This document shows, one piece after another, positions 56,539 to 64,000 of a stretch of DNA of 64,000 bases. Both the position numbers and the translations under genes were made by a program. A model generated the notes under the pieces. That model searched no databases. It was not told where the DNA came from and saw nothing but the letters and a program-made list of their open reading frames with translations. The stretch is from Lentimicrobiaceae bacterium (GTDB lineage: Bacteria; Bacteroidota; Bacteroidia; Bacteroidales; F082), in the NCBI GenBank assembly GCA_015061365.1, contig SUWS01000005.1, positions 43,057-107,056 on the forward strand, read 5' to 3'. Positions within the stretch are counted from its first letter, which is position 1; each line of letters starts with the position of its first letter.

Positions 56539-59169
56539 ATGAAGACAATAAAAAGACTATTTTTCGCTATTGCAATCATACTCGTCGCAGCTTCATGTTC
56601 GCGCGAAGACCACTTTATCTCCGACTCAAAACAACGTGCAGAGATGGAAGCCGACTTTCAGGAAAAGATGACACAGATCTCAGACGTCGGACTGAACGAG
56701 GTTTTAAATGACCCGAACATGTCAACCAAAGAGAAAGAAGCCCTGAAGTTCTTGTACGCTTATATGCCTTTGAGCGACATCACCGATCACGGTGTGCCTT
56801 TTTATCATAAGAACATCAGAGCTTCATATCATGCTAAAGAAGAAATGCCATGGGGTAAGAACGTCCCTGAAAGAGAATTTAACCATTTTGTGATTCCTGT
56901 GAGAATCAATAATGAAAACTTGGATTTTGCGAGATTCGTATTTTATGAAGAACTGAAAGACAGAGTTAAGGACTTGTCGATGTATGATGCGGTTCTCGAA
57001 ATAAACCACTGGTGTCATGAGAAAGCAAATTATAAAGGATCCGATTCAAGAACGAGTTCGCCTTTAGCTACAGTGAAGACTTCATGGGGTCGTTGCGGAG
57101 AAGAATCTACATTCTTGGTAGCTGCTTTGCGCGCTATGTGTATCCCTGCACGTCAGGTCTATACTCCTCGCTGGGCACACTGTGACGACAACCACGCATG
57201 GGTGGAGGCTTACGTAGATGGTGAATGGTATTTCCTCGGTGCTTGTGAACCAGAACCAGTGCTCGACCTCGGATGGTTTAACGCTCCGGCATCACGAACA
57301 CTTCTCCTTCATACCCGCGTGTTCGGACGTTATTACGGACCGGAAGAAGTTATCGACGTAACACCAAACCATACAGAGATTAATGTCGTCGACGACTATG
57401 CCGACGCGTCTAAGATGACAGTTAAAGTTGTTGACATGGACGGTAATCCTGTTCCAGACGCACGAGTGGAATTCAAGATTTATAATTACGCTGAGTTCTG
57501 CACAGTGGCGGTAAAAGAGACTGATGAAAACGGAACTACATGGCTTACTGCCGGTAAGGGTGATATGTTAGTCTATGCTTCAAGTCATGCTAAGTTCGGT
57601 TTCGCAGAAATGCCTTTCGGTAAGACAGACGAAGTTGTCGTGAAGCTCGACAAATGTTATGGTAGCGATATTATGGTGGAATACGACATCACTCCTCCTG
57701 CCGAAAACGCTAAGATGCCTGAAGTAACACCAGAGATGCGCGCTGAAAACGATCGTCGCTTCGCATACGAAGATTCTATCAGAAACGCCTACATAGCAAC
57801 ATTCCCGAGAAATATCAAAGATGCTGAGATGATTAGTTTCGTGGAGAAATCGTGGGGTAACCATAAGACCATCATAGAATTTATCAAATATGCTGAGAAG
57901 AACGGCAAACGCAATATGGCTATCGGACTCCTCTCAGAGATTAGCGATAAGGACTTACGTGACGTTTCTCTATCGGTGTTGAAAGACAATCTCGACAATT
58001 CTGTTAAAGGTAGCGGCGATATCTACAATGCTTACGTCTTGAATCCTCGTGTTTCTAATGAAATGTTGGTGCCTTATAAAAGAGAACTCTCTGCTTATTT
58101 CGATAGAGGACTTAAAGAGAACTTCAAGAATAATCCTCAAGCTCTCGTTGATTGGGTAAAAGATAGTATCAAGATTAATGATGAACTTAACGCTCGTAGC
58201 ATAGTGATGGCACCGACGAGTGTCTTGAGACATAGAATAACAGACTCTCGTTCGAGAAATATCTTCTTCGTCTCTATGGCTCGTTCAATAGGTATTCCTT
58301 CTCGTATCGACCCTGTAACAGCTAAGGTTCAATATCTTAAGGATAACGATTGGATCGACGTTAAGTTTGAGGAAGAAATGGTGGCGGCAGTTCCAACTCA
58401 ACAAGGAACCTTGATGGCGCAATATGCAGCGACACCTGAGTTGAGCGACCTCCGTTATTATACACATTTCTCTATAAAGAAATTTGACGATGTCAACTTC
58501 GACTTGTTGGCTTACGACGCTAAAGATCCAGGTATGGACGTGGGTGAACAATATTCTACATTGTTTGAAAACGGTCTCGCTCTCGACCCTGGCTATTATG
58601 TACTTACTACAGGAACACGTCTCTCTGATGGCAGCGTCCTCGCTCGTATGCAGTTCTTTACAATCGAGCCAGGCAAGACAACGAACATCGATTTAGTGAT
58701 GCGTGAACCAGAGAAGGGTCTCAGAATAATAGGTAACTTCAATTCTGAAAACAGATATATGCCTTTAGGAGCTGATGAAGACAAGAGCCTGTTGCAAACT
58801 ACTGGACGTGGATTCTATGTCTTAGGACTTTTGGATGGCGGAAGCGAACCTACAACACACGCAATGCAGGACATCGCCTTGGTAAAAGACCAATTGGACA
58901 AGTGGGGAAGAGGTTTCGTGTTCTTGTTCCAGAATGAAGAGCACAGGAAAAACTTCGAGAAGAAAAACTTCAAAGGTCTTCCAGAAAATACTACTTTCGG
59001 TATTGAAAACGGAACAATGCTGAAGGAGATAGTTGCCAATATGCGACTTCAGAACAACAACCTTCCTATCTTTATCGTTGCCAACACACAAAACGAGATA
59101 GTGTTTATCTCACAAGGCTACACCATCGGTTTGGGAGAACAGCTGATGAAAGTCGTTAATGAACTTTAA
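56539..59169 (+). CDS. Transglutaminase-domain lipoprotein
   Basis: 876 residues; lipoprotein signal (ILVAASCSRE, Cys about residue 20). The transglutaminase core at about 150-240 has SWGRCGEES (Cys about 187), DDNHAWVEAY (His about 219) and a following Asp/Glu region, so the triad appears intact. An Ig/carboxypeptidase-regulatory-like domain (about 295-375) follows. Around 560-610 is a second transglutaminase-like stretch (RNIFFVSMARSIGIPSRI) that lacks the Cys. The last roughly 115 residues look thioredoxin-like without a CxxC. Bacterial family members are mostly proteases or crosslinkers of unknown substrate. It lies close behind purA. Confidence 0.8.
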   Translation: MKTIKRLFFAIAIILVAASCSREDHFISDSKQRAEMEADFQEKMTQISDVGLNEVLNDPNMSTKEKEALKFLYAYMPLSDITDHGVPFYHKNIRASYHAKEEMPWGKNVPEREFNHFVIPVRINNENLDFARFVFYEELKDRVKDLSMYDAVLEINHWCHEKANYKGSDSRTSSPLATVKTSWGRCGEESTFLVAALRAMCIPARQVYTPRWAHCDDNHAWVEAYVDGEWYFLGACEPEPVLDLGWFNAPASRTLLLHTRVFGRYYGPEEVIDVTPNHTEINVVDDYADASKMTVKVVDMDGNPVPDARVEFKIYNYAEFCTVAVKETDENGTTWLTAGKGDMLVYASSHAKFGFAEMPFGKTDEVVVKLDKCYGSDIMVEYDITPPAENAKMPEVTPEMRAENDRRFAYEDSIRNAYIATFPRNIKDAEMISFVEKSWGNHKTIIEFIKYAEKNGKRNMAIGLLSEISDKDLRDVSLSVLKDNLDNSVKGSGDIYNAYVLNPRVSNEMLVPYKRELSAYFDRGLKENFKNNPQALVDWVKDSIKINDELNARSIVMAPTSVLRHRITDSRSRNIFFVSMARSIGIPSRIDPVTAKVQYLKDNDWIDVKFEEEMVAAVPTQQGTLMAQYAATPELSDLRYYTHFSIKKFDDVNFDLLAYDAKDPGMDVGEQYSTLFENGLALDPGYYVLTTGTRLSDGSVLARMQFFTIEPGKTTNIDLVMREPEKGLRIIGNFNSENRYMPLGADEDKSLLQTTGRGFYVLGLLDGGSEPTTHAMQDIALVKDQLDKWGRGFVFLFQNEEHRKNFEKKNFKGLPENTTFGIENGTMLKEIVANMRLQNNNLPIFIVANTQNEIVFISQGYTIGLGEQLMKVVNEL

Positions 59170-59368
59170 GGGGACATCTATAAATTCCACGTATCAAATA
59201 TTTTTGTTTAATACAAGATAAACTTTTTCGAGATTTATGTTTCTCTTTGGAATCTTTTCGTCTTTTTTTCAATCACATAGCTCGCTATGCTCTTTCAAGA
59301 AATACAAAAATCTTCTCAAAGATAAATTCATAAATCTTTCGAAAAGTAATTTATAGAAGTCCCCTTAA
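59166..59368. mobile_element. 203-bp MITE-like hairpin element
   Basis: Terminal arms of 21 bp, 59166-59186 and 59348-59368 (TTAAGGGGAC(A/T)TCTATAAATT and its complement), differ at one base. Inner arms 59222-59239 and 59329-59347 also pair, and the centre is CATAG-CTCG-CTATG (59276-59289). The whole can fold into one long hairpin. TTAA stands at both ends. There is no ORF. Partial arms recur at about 51370 and 59500. Confidence 0.65.
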
Positions 59369-59772
59369 GATCTAAGGGTAACTTCTATAGATTACCTCAA
59401 TAAAAAACGCTTCGATTAGAGGCGTTTTTTTTTATTTGATAATATAGGATGATTTTATGCGGAAATTATGAACTCCTCTATAAAGTTCATTGACATGGCA
59501 ATTTATAGAAATCCCCTAAAAAATAAAACTCTGGATCTTTAGAAACAAATTCTAAAATTCCAGAGTTCTAAATTTCTAAAATTTTTTCGGATATCTTCTG
59601 TACCAATCAGTGAAATCTGTGGTTTGTTTTTCTTTCCCACAAATTCCACTGGTGTTCACTGATTTCTCAGTTTCTAAGACTCTAAAAAAACCGATGACCG
59701 ATGACGAATCCTAATATTTTAGAACTTTAGAACCAAAATTCTAAAATTCTAAGGTTCTAAAATTCCAAAGTT
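59369..59772. other. Gap with a terminator and TTTAGAA-type repeats
   Basis: A terminator AAAAAACGC / GCGTTTTTT at 59402-59430 ends the transglutaminase transcript. AATTTATAGAAATCCCC at 59500-59516 is another solo arm of the hairpin element. TTCTAAAATT/TTTAGAA-type repeats fill 59535-59590 and 59712-59775. No gene is seen. Confidence 0.65.
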
Positions 59773-61395
59773 CTATTTAATCCATTTTCCTTCCTCAACT
59801 GTTAATTGTTCATTGTTAACTGTTAATTTCCAGATGTATGTTCCCGAGCTCCATTTAGAGGCGTCGACGCTCGTAATGTCATCTGTAATTTCCTGCTCAT
59901 AAATTTTTCTTCCTTGCATATCATAAACACATAATGTTGCATTACGTAAGGCGGTTCTTATATTCAGAACATCTCCGCCAGGATTAGGATAGGCGACGGC
60001 GAGTTTTAAGCCATGAGCGTGAGGTTCTTCGATACCGACGAACGCCTCAGGAGGAAATTTCTTTATGAAATTATTATATGCTTTATAGGTTTTACCGAAA
60101 TCTTTGAAATGTCCGGCTATTATACAACCCCCGTCATTGGTGGCTTTAAGAGTTGATGTCAATAAAGCTGTTGTCACTCCCAAATCATAATAAACTTCTC
60201 CTATGGTATTCAAATTTTTATCTATCATTCTTATTACAAAATACTGATTAGAGTTATGCAATTGTGGTGAGTGATATGCATAAGGTGTTGCCCCAATAAA
60301 AATTTTGTTCTCATCTTTCCAATCCAATGAACACATAGATGGTACTGATGTACTGTACCCCGAAGCTGATTCTACCTTTGCAAACATCACACTATCTAAC
60401 ATCTTTGCTTCGTCATCCATAAGGACGCATGCAGCCACCGTATAATGTCCGTATGGTATATAATGATAATCAGCTCCCGACATCATTATTGTGGTATTTG
60501 AGCTTGTACGTTTGAAAGTAATCCCAGAAGTTACCACTCCGACACGATCTCTATAATAAATCGCAGGGTTAGAAAGGCCTTCAGTACGTGCCAAAAGATG
60601 GTCATCTATAAAATTAAAGTCAGAATCAAAACGATATAGGTATAATCCTCTTCTGAATCCATCACTCCAATTTCCACTTGCATAATATAGATATTCCTTA
60701 TCTTCCTCATCATATAACAGATGATTCCTATGTCTTAAAAAATTACATTCGTCATGCTCAAGACTTCCGTATTTCAGTATATTCAAATTATAATCAGTCT
60801 TAAGAAAAAACGTACTGTCATATCCGTAGAAATGTGTGCCAGAACCATTATCTCCTACATGTTTTTCATAACAAATAACAAAGCCATCACCTTCATCAAG
60901 TATGGTCCCTATATTTATCCTTGGAGGATATCCCGCAAGAAGATGATTTGTGGTATCTATAGAGACTTGTATTTCTTTATGATAGACGTATTCAAAACTA
61001 TCATCTAATTTCTCCATAATTATTTTTGAATCAACACAGCCTTGATAATTGACATGGTTTACATCTAATATCGGATTATAAGTTTTAAAGATATAAAAAC
61101 CACCATTTTTATCCTTTAAGATATGATTTCCATCGTAGTTGTAAGAATCATATCCCGGTAAATAATTGTACCTCAGAACTTCTGATAGCAATTCACCCGA
61201 TTCAGAAAAGCGACCGAGATAATCATGCGACGACTTCTTACCAAACACCACGAAATCGCCATTATCCATTTCAAGAATATCATAATAATCAATAATATCA
61301 GAATATTCGCAACCTGCTACATATTCAAATTCGTTTTGAGAAAACATCATGTTGCATGATACAAACATGAGAAGACTTAGCAATAATTTTTTCAT
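59773..61395 (-). CDS. Secreted protein with T9SS sorting domain, probable beta-propeller
   Basis: 541 residues from ATG 61395 (MKKLLLSLLMFVSC); the longer frame from 61419 adds eight residues before the signal peptide. The mature part has repeated strand units with Asp/Gly turns (GDFVVFGKKS, NDGGCIIAGHFKDFG), typical of a beta-propeller. The C terminus is a type A T9SS sorting domain (VAYPNPGGDVLNI, VYDMQGRKIYEQ, WSSGTYIWKL). The last residues, LTVNNEQLTVEE, come from GTTAATT heptads. It follows the Omp28-like gene by 28 bp, suggesting co-transcription. Confidence 0.8.
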   Translation of the reverse strand: MKKLLLSLLMFVSCNMMFSQNEFEYVAGCEYSDIIDYYDILEMDNGDFVVFGKKSSHDYLGRFSESGELLSEVLRYNYLPGYDSYNYDGNHILKDKNGGFYIFKTYNPILDVNHVNYQGCVDSKIIMEKLDDSFEYVYHKEIQVSIDTTNHLLAGYPPRINIGTILDEGDGFVICYEKHVGDNGSGTHFYGYDSTFFLKTDYNLNILKYGSLEHDECNFLRHRNHLLYDEEDKEYLYYASGNWSDGFRRGLYLYRFDSDFNFIDDHLLARTEGLSNPAIYYRDRVGVVTSGITFKRTSSNTTIMMSGADYHYIPYGHYTVAACVLMDDEAKMLDSVMFAKVESASGYSTSVPSMCSLDWKDENKIFIGATPYAYHSPQLHNSNQYFVIRMIDKNLNTIGEVYYDLGVTTALLTSTLKATNDGGCIIAGHFKDFGKTYKAYNNFIKKFPPEAFVGIEEPHAHGLKLAVAYPNPGGDVLNIRTALRNATLCVYDMQGRKIYEQEITDDITSVDASKWSSGTYIWKLTVNNEQLTVEEGKWIK

Positions 61396-61423
61396 AGTGC
61401 TAACATTTTTACTATTCATGACT

Positions 61424-63193
61424 TTATTTAATTACCGATATTTTTTCTGTGTAAACATTACCGTTACAATCTTGTATATTGAAAAGATATATTCCCGTTT
61501 TATAATTCGAAACATTAAGTTCCGCACTATCAGAGTCTATCACAATTTCATCAATTAACATCCCGATACTGTTATAAATCTTAACCTTCGACATATATCC
61601 TTTGGCAGACGACAATCTGACAATGTCTTTCGCAGGATTAGGATAGATTTTGTAAATATCTTCTTTCGTGTCAGTAGTGTTTTCTCCAATTTCTAAAGTA
61701 AATATATGTGAAGCTTCAGCACCAAATTCGCCATCGCCATCGATGGCGACATTGCCGTAACCGTCTATTATTCTGTAGTATCCATCTCCGTAGCTGCAAC
61801 ATATTCCATTTTTCATCATATCTGAAATAGTGAATCTAAGGCATTGGTTTTTAGGAAGACTTAGTGGAATCTCGTATAATTTTGTCGCCGTTGTGGGACC
61901 GAAGATGTTTTCGTAAGGTCCGCCTGAAGCTACTACGGTATTATCGTCTGTAACGATTTCCCATGTCACTTCATTGCCGAATTTATCTTGCATTAATTCG
62001 AGAACTACGTCGTCATTTTCATTCTCTACAAAAACTGTATTCTTCTTTTCACAAGTCGTTGTTATTGTCTTCAAAAAATCTAAAGGTTTTCCGTTAGCCT
62101 CCACTATTCTAAAGTCGATGTCGTGAGTCCCGATTGGAACATCCATATCGAATGTTATTTTTCCAATCTGATAAGATTCTATGCTGCCGTTCCATTCATA
62201 TTCAAAGGTGTCGCCATTATCTATCTCCATCAGCATCTTTATTGATGTTAATTCATCTAAGCCTCTGTTCATCATGTCTATAGTAAATGACTTGCTGTTT
62301 GAGCACATCGAGTTATCTTTATATGAGATGTCATCGATGCAGGGAAATACCTCTTCTTGAGTTCCTATCAAAAATGGCAGACGAGCAACATTCAAAATAG
62401 GGCGCGATTCTGCTCCAATCATCTCATTCGTCACGAAAGCGATAAATTTCAAATGATTAATATTGACATCTACGCCGCTTGGATCTCCTATGATTTCTGG
62501 AATTATATATGTATATGTCTTCGTGATCAGAGTGCCTTCGTTTGTGGGACTTATCGTATCTCCCCATGTAGATGTTATGATATCACGAAAAACATGCATG
62601 TGGCAGTAGTTGCCATCTACATATTGTTCCGGATTGTTCATTCCATTATTTTGATAACCCCATATACTGTCTTGCAACATCTCTACTGTCAGATAATTGA
62701 CATCATTATCGCTATCATGAACATAATATATCTCGACTGTAATTGTAGCTGTACGACTCAGCTCATCAACGACAACTAAACCACCAATATTGCAAGGAGC
62801 TTCCTGCTTGATAAACAAATTGACATCATGCTCCGACATACCAAGGTCAGCATAATCCTTACTTCTATTAATCTGTGAACTTGGATAGGCTGTTGCACCC
62901 AAAGCATGAGTTATTAGATTACCTTCTTGAGTAACTAAATTGGGGTATGTCGGGGTATCGAAACCATATATATTGGATACAAACACACGTTTAGGATACT
63001 TTTTTATTATATTGTTGGCTAGCAAATGAGCCTGAGAACAACCTGGACAATTTCTGCCTGTAAATTCCTCTATAAGCACATTCTTCAACAAAGGTTCAGT
63101 TGTCACATATTGCTGCGCGAACACACTATTAACGTGATATAGTAAAGTTGCTGTAAACAATACAATTGACATTAGTATTTTTACAATTCTCAT
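61424..63193 (-). CDS. Omp28-like secreted protein with T9SS sorting domain
   Basis: 589 residues. Signal peptide (IVLFTATLLYHVNSVFAQ), then an Omp28/thioredoxin-like domain with IEEFTGRNCPGCSQAHLLAN, a CxxC in thioredoxin position, followed by beta-rich domains, and a T9SS type A tail (YKIYPNPAKDIVRLSS, GMLIDEIVIDSDS, GIYLFNIQD). Omp28 proteins are surface or secreted proteins of Bacteroidota; the CxxC hints at thiol chemistry, but function is not established. Confidence 0.8.
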   Translation of the reverse strand: MRIVKILMSIVLFTATLLYHVNSVFAQQYVTTEPLLKNVLIEEFTGRNCPGCSQAHLLANNIIKKYPKRVFVSNIYGFDTPTYPNLVTQEGNLITHALGATAYPSSQINRSKDYADLGMSEHDVNLFIKQEAPCNIGGLVVVDELSRTATITVEIYYVHDSDNDVNYLTVEMLQDSIWGYQNNGMNNPEQYVDGNYCHMHVFRDIITSTWGDTISPTNEGTLITKTYTYIIPEIIGDPSGVDVNINHLKFIAFVTNEMIGAESRPILNVARLPFLIGTQEEVFPCIDDISYKDNSMCSNSKSFTIDMMNRGLDELTSIKMLMEIDNGDTFEYEWNGSIESYQIGKITFDMDVPIGTHDIDFRIVEANGKPLDFLKTITTTCEKKNTVFVENENDDVVLELMQDKFGNEVTWEIVTDDNTVVASGGPYENIFGPTTATKLYEIPLSLPKNQCLRFTISDMMKNGICCSYGDGYYRIIDGYGNVAIDGDGEFGAEASHIFTLEIGENTTDTKEDIYKIYPNPAKDIVRLSSAKGYMSKVKIYNSIGMLIDEIVIDSDSAELNVSNYKTGIYLFNIQDCNGNVYTEKISVIK

Positions 63194-63590
63194 AGATGAT
63201 TCATTTATAAGTTGTTGTTTATGATACGCTTAAGCTTAACAACGCAAAGTTCGTAATTTTATTTCAGAAATACAAGTGTTTTTAATATTTTTTAAAAAAT
63301 CAGAGGTATAACTTAATTGATTATTAGTTAATTTAAATTTCAATACAATCTATATTGATTGACTGTTGAACTATGAACTTTTGCCATTAGCTTCAACGAC
63401 TGTCTCATCTCCACCGTAGCCGGGTTCATTCTATGGATATTCATATTATATATAGGTAACCGTCACCTCTCACGTATCATGTGGCAGGTATCTTGGTAGT
63501 GATGGAGATAAATAGCAAAAACAGAATCGGGAAACTATTCCTGAAAGATAAGAAATAAGGTCGCTAAGTTTAACGTTCAAGGTATAGAAA
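63194..63590. other. 397-bp gap with an inverted repeat
   Basis: AT-rich at the left. A more GC-rich section around 63390-63520 has ATCTCCA (63407-63413) facing TGGAGAT (63503-63509) and several G/C-rich patches (CCGGGTTC, GGTAACCGTCACC). No ORF of note and no clear TAnnTTTG promoter were found. It may be a remnant or a structured RNA. Confidence 0.3.
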
Positions 63591-64000
63591 TCACAACTTT
63601 ATCGAGAACTTCTTCAGTCTTTCGTCGAGCATATTCTCGGGAATGGTGTCGGAGATGTTTTTCGCTATGACGTTAAGAAGTCGTTCCTTGACATAGTCGT
63701 TGCGTACTACCAATGATATTTCTCTGTTAGGTTCGGGATTGACGATAGGGCGGACGTTTAGCTTCTGTTGCTCGGTAAGCAGATTGACATGAAGCTCCGG
63801 AATGATGGTGTATCCTCCGTTGGTATCTACAATCTTAATCAATGTGTCGATGCTGCCGGCTTCGTAAATCGTTGAGAATCCAGATTCCGACTCGCATAGA
63901 CGCATCACCTGATTCCGCAGACAGTGTCCTTCCTTCAAAATCCAGAGATGATCGGTAGGAAGGTGATGCATCTCATACTCCTTAATAATATTATATAACG
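63591..64000 (-). CDS. OxyR-type LysR regulator, N-terminal part outside window
   Basis: The frame is open from the right edge to a stop at 63591; the helix-turn-helix part lies beyond 64000. The visible effector domain has LKEGHCLRNQVMRLC, with both redox cysteines at the spacing of OxyR C199 and C208, and GGYTIIPELH further on. OxyR is a peroxide sensor that activates antioxidant genes when these cysteines form a disulphide. The regulon is not visible here. Confidence 0.85.
   Translation of the reverse strand, partial: LYNIIKEYEMHHLPTDHLWILKEGHCLRNQVMRLCESESGFSTIYEAGSIDTLIKIVDTNGGYTIIPELHVNLLTEQQKLNVRPIVNPEPNREISLVVRNDYVKERLLNVIAKNISDTIPENMLDERLKKFSIKL

Overview
The window looks like a chromosomal piece of a low-GC Bacteroidales (Bacteroidota) genome. 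Many genes are preceded by the Bacteroidota -7 promoter element TAnnTTTG rather than by strong Shine-Dalgarno sites. The gene content also fits: a gingipain-type C25 protease, two secreted proteins with type IX secretion (T9SS) C-terminal domains, a fused MurF-alanine racemase, a GldA-like ABC ATPase, a DUF3109 protein and an OxyR-type LysR regulator. Species cannot be told from the sequence. Both edges cut genes: the C25 protease at the left and OxyR at the right.

Layout. 1-6958: C25 protease and an HdeD-like membrane protein (minus strand), then a plus-strand run of polysaccharide deacetylase-like, FemAB/GNAT-like, sodium-dependent transporter and helix-hairpin-helix genes. 7003-8861: a small accessory island of three short BECR-nuclease-like genes alternating with short, structured, minus-strand RNA candidates, built by tandem duplication; a third unit is truncated against a rhomboid protease gene. 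8858-15860: minus-strand housekeeping genes (rhomboid, purE, a glycosyltransferase-pyrC-lipoprotein-tadA operon, murF-alr). 15972-25025: cysS, lepA, the tsf/rpsB/rpsI/rplM ribosomal cluster, gldA-like and metK with a SAM-II riboswitch. 25441-26970: a lipoprotein and an outer-membrane beta-barrel.

27055-44646 is the most unusual region. One promoter appears to drive four very large minus-strand genes (2119, 1170, 1750 and 645 codons) with 8-22 bp gaps and no signal peptides. The first has a roughly 1100-residue amphipathic helical half and a beta-rich half of the DUF6603 type. The others carry conserved signature strings that I recall only from uncharacterised proteins of other phyla. Directly downstream on the same strand is a roughly 378-nt structured RNA candidate with its own promoter, a tRNA T-arm-like hairpin and a strong terminator.

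44725-64000: mutS2, cutC, a GH2 beta-mannosidase, a DUF3109 protein, GAPDH, a RelA/SpoT protein, purA, a large transglutaminase lipoprotein, a 203-bp MITE-like hairpin, two T9SS cargo genes and partial oxyR.

A second theme is a set of seven-base-period repeats with at least eight different unit sequences. They sit between genes throughout and reach into coding sequence: an internal in-frame stretch in pyrC and in murF-alr, and the 3' ends of metK, the gldA-like gene and a T9SS protein gene.
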